Virus record (IMG/VR): IMGVR_UViG_3300027541_000695
Location: 1-64,000 of that record
DNA: 64,000 nt
Reading direction: 5' to 3' (one strand)
Origin: a virus
The notes under the pieces are model-generated. The model did no database searches. It saw nothing but the letters and a program-made list of their open reading frames with translations, and was not told the origin of the DNA. Positions within the stretch are counted from its first letter, which is position 1, and every line of letters begins with the position of its first letter. Below, one piece after another: positions 48,189 through 55,380 of this stretch. Made by a program: the position numbers and the translations under genes.

Positions 48189-48561
48189 CTGCATCTATCG
48201 CGCTTATAATACTTTTTTCTTCGCACTTATTAAGTTCTTGATATTTTTTAGACCATGTTATAGTGACATGATTCACACATAACATAAAAGCATTATCATT
48301 ATATTCGTCGTTAATCCAATCTATGTCTATAGATGCTAAAGGATCAATCGTGTTTATTTGCTCTTGAAGTAGATTTTTTGCTCTTTTAACGGAGCTCATT
48401 AGAGAAAAAGAATCATTAAACTTAAGGTCATTAAGTTCTTCTATATTTTTTATGAACTGTAAAACATAACCCTTTGCAGTATTTTTTTGAAGAATCTTGT
48501 TTTTAAGCTCTTTTTTCTTGGCTATTCTTTTTTCTATTTCTTCAAGAGCAGATCTTTTCAT
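48178..48561 (-). CDS. Hypothetical protein of the replication operon, 127 aa
   Basis: Helical Lys/Glu-rich N-terminus (MKRSALEEIEKRIAKKKELK) and a C-terminal part with VNHVTITWSKKY. Start chosen at 48561, where the ATG overlaps the primase stop (ATGA); an upstream start five codons earlier is possible. Translationally coupled to the primase gene. Function unknown. Confidence 0.55.
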   Translation of the reverse strand: MKRSALEEIEKRIAKKKELKNKILQKNTAKGYVLQFIKNIEELNDLKFNDSFSLMSSVKRAKNLLQEQINTIDPLASIDIDWINDEYNDNAFMLCVNHVTITWSKKYQELNKCEEKSIISAIDAVIF

Positions 48562-49442
48562 ATAGATCTTATACAAGACAATACAAACTTTGCAAAATCC
48601 TTGTGTCCCATGGCCTTAAGGCAATCATTCCAATCTTCTGTAGTGTTAGTTAGTGCAAAATGCGTGCATGATTCTGATTCTTTAAATTTCTTAAGCATCT
48701 TTGCACCTGCTTCATCAGAATCTGGGGCAACTACAACTTTTAAACCTTGATCCTTAAGATCTTTAAATATTTGCCTATGATGTGCGGTAGCACCTGCGCC
48801 AGAGCAAGCAACTGCACGCCATGGATTATTGTGTACTCCACCGTATGCTATATTAAATGCCTGATTAATTGCTATAGCATTTAATGCACCTTCTGTTATT
48901 AATACACCCTTTATGTTACCCATGAATTTGGATTGATTCCAGCCATATATAAGATTGCCTAATCTAGTTCCTGGCATAGTATCCATCTTTTGAATTTCTC
49001 CGTCTGGATTAATTCTAGGTTCTATAAATCTGGTTTGTGCTCCGCAGAAATGATTATCGAAGTAATAAGGAAAAACTATGCCATTTCTTTCTATGTCGTA
49101 ATACATGTCACCTTGAGGCGATAAGCCTCTAGTTTTAAGATAATCTACTCCATTTTTAGCTCTTGGATCGGACATGGGGATGAATCTAGCTGGCCAGCTC
49201 ATGACATTTACTTCATCAGGCTTTGCCTCTTTAAACTCAAAATCTCCCTTTAAGAATTCTGCTAATTGTATTCCAGCGTGATAACAGTATGAACGAATTG
49301 AATAACCTCTTTGACATTTACCTACACAGTACACCCAGATATCTTGAGTATCTTGATCTATGTGCCAATGCAAGCATGCGTTTTTTCTTCCGCCCTTACA
49401 TATCAAGCAGTGTCGTGTCGATAGTGCTTTTACATTACTCAT
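48558..49442 (-). CDS. DNA primase with zinc ribbon and TOPRIM domain, 294 aa
   Basis: An N-terminal zinc-binding part is visible (CLICKGGRKNACLHW ... YCVGKC). Next comes a middle region with IVFPYYFDNHFCGAQTR. The TOPRIM core follows: GVLITEGALNAIAI holds the conserved Glu and VVVAPDSDEAGAKM the DxD pair. It synthesises RNA primers for replication. The protein is shorter than cellular DnaG and has no C-terminal helicase-binding domain, typical of phage primases. Operon partner of the helicase gene. Confidence 0.8.
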   Translation of the reverse strand: MSNVKALSTRHCLICKGGRKNACLHWHIDQDTQDIWVYCVGKCQRGYSIRSYCYHAGIQLAEFLKGDFEFKEAKPDEVNVMSWPARFIPMSDPRAKNGVDYLKTRGLSPQGDMYYDIERNGIVFPYYFDNHFCGAQTRFIEPRINPDGEIQKMDTMPGTRLGNLIYGWNQSKFMGNIKGVLITEGALNAIAINQAFNIAYGGVHNNPWRAVACSGAGATAHHRQIFKDLKDQGLKVVVAPDSDEAGAKMLKKFKESESCTHFALTNTTEDWNDCLKAMGHKDFAKFVLSCIRSI

Positions 49443-49443
49443 A

Positions 49444-50430
49444 TTATTTTTCTTGCAAATTTGCTTCTAGCTTATCAAGCTGTCTCTCTGCAACTTCTCT
49501 CTCGGAGATCTGTTTTAGGTATCTACCTTTCTCGAAAGGGCATACAATCTTATGCCCCGCAACCCCAAATCGATCTTTATGAATAACAAAGTCCGTAGTG
49601 GCATCTTCCCAGTTAGGAATAACTTCGATAATAACGGTTGCAGGTTCTACGATTGCAGAACATTCTTTTATTCTAGCATCGATATCTTTTGTTCCGCCTT
49701 TTTTACCTACAGAATAAAGCTGAACGAACAAACACACTGGTACTTCAGAGCTCTTGATATATTGACCAAGCCACGTTCTAAGGTCGTTTAGAACCTCGTA
49801 CGTAGTCTTATCTGGCTGTCGTAAGGAATATTTGATCAACTGATAATAATCGATAAGCACACAAGAGTAACCATGCCCTTTAACGGATTCTAGAGCGGCC
49901 TTAACACCTTCAACCTTAGTAGTAAGGCCTTCTCTCCACACGACATCTAGTACTTTAACATATTTGGCTATCTCTGGAAGCATAGCACAGAGCTCTCTAA
50001 GAAGCTCTGGAGGCATTTGCCCTTTTTTATACTCGTTAAAGTTGTATCCTTTATCTAAACAAGCAACCCTAAGAAGAACGTCTTGCTCAGATTCCTCGTT
50101 GGATACAACCAGTACTTTTTTGCCCTGTTTCCACAAAGGATATGATATGTTTGCAGCAACGGTTGATTTACCTGAACCAGTATATGCGCAAAACAGATAT
50201 AGATTTTCTCGCGTAAAAGGTATGGCGGCAGTAAGAGAATCATTGATCAATGTTATTCTCTCGTTTAGCATCTTGTTGTAAGATGCTATGTTTTTATACA
50301 TCTTTAGGAGAGATTCCTTGTCGCCAAAAGAATCGATCTCATCGATAGAGACAGTGATATCTGAAGATGAACTAGATATACCAGCTCTTTTTAGAAGTTG
50401 TTCTTGATGCTCTTTACTTAAAACTGCCAT
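49444..50430 (-). CDS. DnaB-like replicative helicase, 328 aa
   Basis: Walker A AYTGSGKST at about residues 83-91, Walker B VLIDYYQLI, and a NEESEQDVLLRVACL segment in the RecA-like core of DnaB/gp41 helicases. The usual N-terminal domain is absent, so the protein is essentially the motor core. It precedes primase in the same operon. It opens double-stranded DNA ahead of the DnaE polymerase encoded at the far end of the window. Confidence 0.75.
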   Translation of the reverse strand: MAVLSKEHQEQLLKRAGISSSSSDITVSIDEIDSFGDKESLLKMYKNIASYNKMLNERITLINDSLTAAIPFTRENLYLFCAYTGSGKSTVAANISYPLWKQGKKVLVVSNEESEQDVLLRVACLDKGYNFNEYKKGQMPPELLRELCAMLPEIAKYVKVLDVVWREGLTTKVEGVKAALESVKGHGYSCVLIDYYQLIKYSLRQPDKTTYEVLNDLRTWLGQYIKSSEVPVCLFVQLYSVGKKGGTKDIDARIKECSAIVEPATVIIEVIPNWEDATTDFVIHKDRFGVAGHKIVCPFEKGRYLKQISEREVAERQLDKLEANLQEK

Positions 50431-50959
50431 CTTCTGCCTCGCTTAAAACGCGTTTATAATCTTCCAAGGGATTATACGAAGTATCGCGCAAACGTTTTTC
50501 GAGCTCTTCAGTATTCAAGACCGGAAATTGATCTGCGTACTGACGCTGCAGACGATACTCTTTAGCTGACATGTTACCAAAAACTTTTGGCTCACCATCG
50601 TCGTCGTCTTTTGTTTTTGATATTTTTTGTTTTGTTCTTGGATATATAGAAAAGAAAGCAGATTTGCATTTTTCTTCTATATCTTTATGCCATTCTTTTA
50701 TAAAGAGCTTTTCACCTAATGCTTTAATTCTTGGAATAGACTTTAACCTGTTATAGGTATTGACAGCAACGGCGTGCTTAGGGTAATGAGCATTTGTGGC
50801 CTTTTCTAAGAATTCAAACGCTTCGTCAAATGTAACATTTGCATTTTTAAGATTTTCAAAAAGACATTGAAAATTCTCTTCAACGCTCTTTACTGTTCTA
50901 TCTTTCTTAGATAAAGAGGCCTTCCACTCTTCAAATATAAGATTTTTTTCTTCAAGCAT
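50414..50959 (-). CDS. Putative helicase-associated protein, 181 aa
   Basis: Mostly helical and charged, with a Asp-rich linker (TKDDDDGEPK) between two helical parts. It overlaps the helicase gene by 17 bases and the preceding gene by eight. By position it might load the helicase or bind single-stranded DNA; there is no diagnostic motif. Confidence 0.45.
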   Translation of the reverse strand: MLEEKNLIFEEWKASLSKKDRTVKSVEENFQCLFENLKNANVTFDEAFEFLEKATNAHYPKHAVAVNTYNRLKSIPRIKALGEKLFIKEWHKDIEEKCKSAFFSIYPRTKQKISKTKDDDDGEPKVFGNMSAKEYRLQRQYADQFPVLNTEELEKRLRDTSYNPLEDYKRVLSEAEDGSFK

Positions 50960-51149
50960 TGATCGACTCTTCTTTTATAGTTGAATCACCGGTTTTCAAG
51001 TTAGTAACTTGAATTTTAACGGAATTATTTTCTTTGTCTATGAAGAGAAGTTCGATTCTGTATTCGTCGTTGATTACAAACGGCCTGCGCTTACCAAGCC
51101 ACCAGTAAAGCTGAGTCTTTAATTTGTTAGCGTAAGAAATATCGCTCAT
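50952..51149 (-). CDS. Small hypothetical protein, 65 aa
   Basis: Begins MSDISYANKLKTQLYWWLGK and continues as a short beta-sheet domain (YRIELLFIDKENNSVKIQVT). AGGAGG precedes it (GGAGG about ten bases upstream). First gene of the primase-helicase operon. Function unknown. Confidence 0.55.
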   Translation of the reverse strand: MSDISYANKLKTQLYWWLGKRRPFVINDEYRIELLFIDKENNSVKIQVTNLKTGDSTIKEESINA

Positions 51150-51231
51150 AAAACCTCCAAATGGTTATTTTTATTATACAAGGATATCATTTAATTGTCG
51201 ATAAATATTGAACTTATCTTTCATTACTTGG

Positions 51232-51237
51232 TATCAT
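51232..51237 (+). promoter_or_regulatory. TATCAT box, leaderless type
   Basis: TATCAT ending six bases before ATG 51244, the same spacing as the TATAAT boxes. Confidence 0.45.
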
Positions 51238-51243
51238 ATTGAT

Positions 51244-52638
51244 ATGATAAGTAAAGTGTTAATCAACAACGATAAAATCACCGTCGTTGATCCAACTCCT
51301 CAGATGATATCTTGGGCAAATCAAAATCTATCATACACAGACAAATCAAAACAGTATCAACTTAGAAGAATGGCAAAAAGTCTGTGGCATAGAAATTCTC
51401 CAGCGTTTGCCAAGTTACAAAAAGAAGTCAATGGTAGCCTGTTCTCTATAGATGGAAACGTACTAACCATGTCTACATGTTTTTTGGACATGTTCTTAAA
51501 TATTTTTTCGGATAAAGCATCTATACAAGATGGCAGAAAAGAAACCGGTAGCAAGATATCACTTCCTTGGGCGAAGAAGCCATATGATCTAAGGCCGTAT
51601 CAAAAAGAAGCAGTAGAAGCAATGCTTTCTAATAATAGAGGCGTAATAAATTTCGCAACAGGTCTCGGAAAGACCTTGCTCGCGACACACATGATACAGC
51701 AATACAAGAAGCGTACATTAGTTGTTTGCCCAAGCGAATCAGTTGCTAAGCAATTTTATACGCTTTTTGAGTCATGCTTTGGCAAAAATAAGGTGGGTTT
51801 CTACGGTAGCGGCAAGAAAAAAATAAACGATATCACGGTTGGAATAGCCGCATCTATATGTAAGGGCGTAAACGATTTTAAAAATGCAGATCTTGGCTTA
51901 CTGATAATCGATGAAACCCATCATACGCCGGCAAACACTTTCTTCGATATAGCTGAAGGTTTATCTAACACCGGTAAGATATTTGGTCTTACAGCCACAG
52001 ATTATAGATCTGATGGTAAGGACATAATGATAACCGCTGGATGTGGCCCTGTCATAATGAGAAGAGATATAAGATGGGGCGTAGAAAATGGTTGGCTTGC
52101 GGAGCCCTATTTTATAGTTAGAAAAGTAGATACAGGCGGAAAAGACTTTAAAGACGATAAACTTAAATCTTATAAAGAGCATGTTTTAAACAACAATATA
52201 ATGAAAGATAGGATAAGAGAAGACGCTGAGAAGATGATGGAATCCGGCAAATCTGTCCTTATCCTTGTAGATGAGGTGGCGCATGGAGAAGAACTTAGCA
52301 AACAGCTCAATATTCCTTTTGCAACCGGCGTAGATTCTAAATCTCAAGATTACGTCGACGCTTTAAATAAAGGAAAAGTTAGAGGTCTAGTTGGAACAGA
52401 CGGCCGTATAGGTGAAGGAACGGACACGCAGAATGTAGATGTGTTAATACTTGCAAATTTCATGGCCTCCAAGGGGCCCGTAATCCAAGCTGTCGGTCGA
52501 GGTCTAAGAAAACAAGGTCAAAAAACTAAGTGCATCGTGTTAGACTATATTCCAACAGGATCATCGATGTTGTCAAGACATGCCAACAGCAGAATCTCTT
52601 ATTATAGAGAAATAACAGATAAGGTAAAGATCGTATGA
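51244..52638 (+). CDS. SF2 DNA helicase, UvsW-like, 464 aa
   Basis: Q-like motif LRPYQKEAVEAML, Walker A ATGLGKT, DETHH in the DEAH position, TAT motif (FGLTATDYRSDG), and motif VI QAVGRGLRKQGQ place it in superfamily 2. Its size and the N-terminal region resemble T4 UvsW, which remodels branched DNA during recombination and fork rescue. Start chosen at 51244 because the promoter-like box is six bases upstream; a start 12 codons earlier exists. Confidence 0.75.
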   Translation: MISKVLINNDKITVVDPTPQMISWANQNLSYTDKSKQYQLRRMAKSLWHRNSPAFAKLQKEVNGSLFSIDGNVLTMSTCFLDMFLNIFSDKASIQDGRKETGSKISLPWAKKPYDLRPYQKEAVEAMLSNNRGVINFATGLGKTLLATHMIQQYKKRTLVVCPSESVAKQFYTLFESCFGKNKVGFYGSGKKKINDITVGIAASICKGVNDFKNADLGLLIIDETHHTPANTFFDIAEGLSNTGKIFGLTATDYRSDGKDIMITAGCGPVIMRRDIRWGVENGWLAEPYFIVRKVDTGGKDFKDDKLKSYKEHVLNNNIMKDRIREDAEKMMESGKSVLILVDEVAHGEELSKQLNIPFATGVDSKSQDYVDALNKGKVRGLVGTDGRIGEGTDTQNVDVLILANFMASKGPVIQAVGRGLRKQGQKTKCIVLDYIPTGSSMLSRHANSRISYYREITDKVKIV

Positions 52639-52874
52639 GTTTTGTTAAAAGTAAAGAAGAAGTTATAAAAGACGCATATAGAGTGGCTTGTGAAGTTGTC
52701 TCAACTGAACTTAGCCCATTAAAGAACGAATATGGCGCCTATGTTCCTCCATATCGTCAATTTGAGCTTATAGAAAGCGCTATTACTAGAGGTATAGAAG
52801 TAGCACTAAGATCATTAGTTAATAACTACTATTCTAATAGTGATTTTGAGCAAGACATTAAACTGTTTCCATAG
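52635..52874 (+). CDS. Small hypothetical protein, 79 aa
   Basis: MSFVKSKEEVIKDAYRVACE..., helical throughout (ESAITRGIEVALRSLVNNYY). Overlaps the helicase stop by four bases (ATGA), so the two are co-translated. Function unknown. Confidence 0.55.
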   Translation: MSFVKSKEEVIKDAYRVACEVVSTELSPLKNEYGAYVPPYRQFELIESAITRGIEVALRSLVNNYYSNSDFEQDIKLFP

Positions 52875-52880
52875 TATAAT
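52875..52880 (+). promoter_or_regulatory. TATAAT box of the lysozyme gene
   Basis: AGTATAAT ending nine bases before ATG 52890; the leader would be about three bases. Confidence 0.5.
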
Positions 52881-52889
52881 TTATGTATT

Positions 52890-53414
52890 ATGGCTCGCTC
52901 TACAAATAAAGCTGGACTTAACTTAATCAAAGACTTTGAAGGTTTGCGTTTGAAGCCATATCTTTGCAGCGCTGGGGTACCTACCATAGGGTACGGAAGC
53001 ACTTACTATGAGAATGGGACAAAAGTTTCTTTAAAAGACAAAGAGATAACCGAAGAAAGAGCAGAAGAACTGCTTGCGTTTCATCTGAGAGAGCACGAAC
53101 AACACGTTAATAATCTAGTTAAAAGTTCAATAGCAGATAATCAATTTGCAGCCTTAGTATCTTTCTGCTATAACGTTGGACCCGGCTCTTTAAAGAAATC
53201 AACTCTTTTAAAGATGGTAAATGAAGGTAAACTTAATGATGCTGCGGAGCAATTTTTAAGGTGGAATAAAGCTGGTGGCAAAGAGCTTGCAGGTCTTACA
53301 AGAAGAAGACAAGCAGAACGCTCTTTATTCTTAAAAGAAGACAATACACAAGAAGATCCCTCTGAAGAAGAGATAAATCAAAAGCTTTCCGACATAGAAA
53401 AAGATCTCATATAA
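52890..53414 (+). CDS. Endolysin, GH24 (T4-type) lysozyme, 174 aa
   Basis: Cuts the glycan chains of peptidoglycan at the end of infection. The catalytic region EGLRLKPYLCSAGVPTIGYG has Glu17 and Thr32 at the spacing of T4 lysozyme (Glu11, Thr26); the position of Asp20 is Cys26 here, a change found in some family members. The LVSFCYNVG and GLTRRRQAERSLF segments fit the family. No signal peptide is seen, so a holin would be needed; none is obvious nearby. A short acidic tail follows the domain. Confidence 0.8.
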   Translation: MARSTNKAGLNLIKDFEGLRLKPYLCSAGVPTIGYGSTYYENGTKVSLKDKEITEERAEELLAFHLREHEQHVNNLVKSSIADNQFAALVSFCYNVGPGSLKKSTLLKMVNEGKLNDAAEQFLRWNKAGGKELAGLTRRRQAERSLFLKEDNTQEDPSEEEINQKLSDIEKDLI

Positions 53415-53420
53415 TTTTAT

Positions 53421-53504
53421 GGGGCTATAGCTCAGCGGTAGAGTCAATGCTTAGGGATTAACATATTTAAGCAGAATGCGATGGTTCGAATCCATCTAGC
53501 CCCG
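53421..53504 (+). tRNA. Atypical tRNA-like gene, anticodon unclear
   Basis: Perfect 7-bp acceptor stem (GGGGCTA / TAGCCCC), TA at 8-9, D-arm GCTC-AGCGGTA-GAGT, T-arm GATGG-TTCGAAT-CCATC and discriminator G; CCA is not encoded. Between D- and T-arms there are 35 bases instead of about 23. The only stem there is TGCTTA / TAAGCA with a 14-base loop (53454-53467), so the anticodon arm has an oversized loop. It may be an unusual tRNA, a degenerate one, or a tRNA mimic. Confidence 0.65.
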
Positions 53505-53543
53505 TTAAATTAACCCCTCTTTCATCCTAATTTTACAAATTCT

Positions 53544-53630
53544 CTCCACTCTATTCTTCGTTCACGTAGTGAACGAACGTGCGCGAAGCGCACGTAGCTG
53601 GTGTAAGCTATAGGGAAGAATAGAATGGAG
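53544..53630 (+). ncRNA. Predicted four-way-junction RNA structure
   Basis: A 15-base closing stem with one mismatch (53544-53558 with 53616-53630) encloses three hairpins in a row: CGTTCAC-GTA-GTGAACG, ACGTGCGC-GAA-GCGCACGT, and AGCT-GGTGTA-AGCT. This resembles a cloverleaf without tRNA consensus bases. It lies between the tRNA-like gene and dUTPase, where no gene needs the DNA. It could be a small RNA, a processing signal, or a cruciform DNA site. Confidence 0.6.
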
Positions 53631-53717
53631 TGGTGGTGTTTGCTTATCTTTAATGGTACCCGTGAGAATAGCACTTTTAAGTTAAAAAAATATTTTTTAA
53701 AAAATAATTCTTTTGAG

Positions 53718-53723
53718 TATAAA
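53718..53723 (+). promoter_or_regulatory. TATAAA box, leaderless type
   Basis: TATAAA ending six bases before ATG 53730. Confidence 0.4.
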
Positions 53724-53729
53724 GACATT

Positions 53730-54260
53730 ATGCAAAATAATGCTATCGTTAACACGGAATGGAAAAAGCAACTTAGTAAGATGACACAAGACATGTATAG
53801 GGTTGAATGTCAGGTTTTAGAGGGCGGTAAATTACCCGATAAAAAACATTCATCAGACGCTGGATTTGATCTATATGCAGTAGAAGATATTACGATATAT
53901 CCAGGCCAAACTCTTAAGGTTCCACTTAATATTAAGCTAAAATTGCCAAAAGGTACTTGGGCTAATATAACAGGAAAATCTGGTCTTGGTGCTCAAGGGT
54001 TGCTAGTTCATGCTGGTGTTATAGACGAGGAGTATAGAGGCGTTCCGCATGTAGTCATGGCAAACGTTAATCTTATAGAAAGATTGGATGAGCAGGGATA
54101 TCCAGTCATGAGAGTGCAACCGATAGTTGTTAAAAAAGGTGAAAAATTAGCTCAACTCATCATGGCACCGTATGCACCTCATTTCTTTGTACAGCAAGTT
54201 GAATTAGTAGATTCAAATACTGCTAGATCTGAAGGCGGCTTTGGAAGCACGGGAAAATAA
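53730..54260 (+). CDS. dut: dUTPase (dUTP diphosphatase), 176 aa
   Basis: Turns dUTP into dUMP, keeping uracil out of phage DNA and feeding dTMP synthesis. Motifs of trimeric dUTPases are present in order: SSDAGFDLYA, GKSGLGAQGL, HAGVIDEEYRG, and the C-terminal RSEGGFGSTGK arm that closes the active site. The start is uncertain: ATG 53730 has TATAAA six bases ahead, while ATG 53781 would give a chain of usual family length. An even earlier ATG at 53625 overlaps the RNA structure and is unlikely. Confidence 0.85.
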   Translation: MQNNAIVNTEWKKQLSKMTQDMYRVECQVLEGGKLPDKKHSSDAGFDLYAVEDITIYPGQTLKVPLNIKLKLPKGTWANITGKSGLGAQGLLVHAGVIDEEYRGVPHVVMANVNLIERLDEQGYPVMRVQPIVVKKGEKLAQLIMAPYAPHFFVQQVELVDSNTARSEGGFGSTGK

Positions 54261-54609
54261 ATCCGACATATACGATGAGCTGAAAAAGCTTTTTTATATG
54301 CGATATGGAGAAAAATTAGAAAATCTTAAGATTACTCCATGGAGTAGACATGTTCATCCGATATTGTATATCGATGAAGACGAACATGAAATAACTTTAT
54401 TTTTAACCTCTGATACACAAGAGGATACTACAGTAGGTTATTATAAACCCGTTAAAACCTATTTTTCACCTAAAAAAGGCAAAGAGAACTATGAAATAAC
54501 TTATAGAGTCTCTGATCTAGATAACTTTAAAAAACATTTAGAAAAAATAGTTTGGAACTCTTTTGAAAAAGAGTTTGACATAGATCTTGACAAGAAACTT
54601 CAAGATTAA
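54241..54609 (+). CDS. Hypothetical protein, 122 aa
   Basis: TTG start overlapping the dUTPase end by 20 bases, with AAGG ahead. Charged protein with a beta-rich middle (HPILYIDEDEHEITLFLTSD) and a helical C-terminus. No family recognised. Confidence 0.5.
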   Translation: MEARENKSDIYDELKKLFYMRYGEKLENLKITPWSRHVHPILYIDEDEHEITLFLTSDTQEDTTVGYYKPVKTYFSPKKGKENYEITYRVSDLDNFKKHLEKIVWNSFEKEFDIDLDKKLQD

Positions 54610-54610
54610 G

Positions 54611-54616
54611 TATAAT
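54611..54616 (+). promoter_or_regulatory. TATAAT box with leader
   Basis: AGTATAAT, 23 bases before TTG 54640, with AGGAG between. Confidence 0.5.
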
Positions 54617-54639
54617 TCTCTAAGCATAGGAGAAACTGC

Positions 54640-55380
54640 TTGAACAATTTATCTAGTATCTTTCAAACAAATGTAAGGATTCACAATATGGATCCGATGC
54701 ATAAAGATGCGGTTTGGCCAAAGAACGTCGAAATCTGCATCGCAAGAATCCCTATAAGAAAAAGGGATGGATACGATACAGAAAAATTTAAAGAATTTGC
54801 TAAAAAACTTAAAAACTCTGTAATACCTAACGGAGTTGTTTTCTTGGTTTGTTATGCACCAACAGAAGCAAAATGGCGTCCATTTGAAGTAGCTAAAGCC
54901 ATGGTAGATGCCGGTTTTAATCATATAGATAATATTCTTATTAAAAAGACCTGGTACCCTGGAAAAAGATCAGAAACTAATTTAGTCAATTCACACGAAT
55001 ATGTTCTTCATTTTTGTAATGGAGAGGTGTGGAAACTTGACAGATTACCAGTAAGAGAATATTTAAGCACCAACGAAGATATTTCGTGCCCAGGAAATAC
55101 GTGGGAAATAGAAACAGGGTCTCTTGACGAAGCATATCCGGTAGATCTCGCAGAACTTCTTATAAGAATGACAGATTGTCTTCCTGGATCTGTTATATTC
55201 GATCCTTATTGCGGTGGAACAGGTTCGCTTAAGGCAGCATTAAAGCTTGGTCATAGTTTTTATGGTTATGAAAATGATCCAAAACAGATTAAAAAATATG
55301 AAAAAATAGTTCAAGAGTACAATAAGCAGATGGATAACGTGGTAAAGAAAATCAAGAAAAATCATAGGAAATTAAAGTAA
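54640..55380 (+). CDS. Methyltransferase-like protein with altered catalytic motif, 246 aa
   Basis: TTG start with AGGAG seven bases ahead. The C-terminal half holds the SAM-binding motif (FDPYCGGTGSLKAALKLG) and YENDP, and the middle has PNGVVFLV and NSHEYVLHF, the layout of beta-class DNA methyltransferases. The expected DPPY catalytic motif near the N-terminus is not present; the corresponding place reads CIARIPIRKR. The protein may bind SAM or DNA without methylating, or act on another substrate. It overlaps the GroEL start (TAATGG). Confidence 0.6.
   Translation: MNNLSSIFQTNVRIHNMDPMHKDAVWPKNVEICIARIPIRKRDGYDTEKFKEFAKKLKNSVIPNGVVFLVCYAPTEAKWRPFEVAKAMVDAGFNHIDNILIKKTWYPGKRSETNLVNSHEYVLHFCNGEVWKLDRLPVREYLSTNEDISCPGNTWEIETGSLDEAYPVDLAELLIRMTDCLPGSVIFDPYCGGTGSLKAALKLGHSFYGYENDPKQIKKYEKIVQEYNKQMDNVVKKIKKNHRKLK

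Noticed and set aside
53625-54260. ATG 53625 as the dUTPase start
   Set aside because: It lies within the branched RNA structure and adds 35 residues before the next ATG that do not fit the family.
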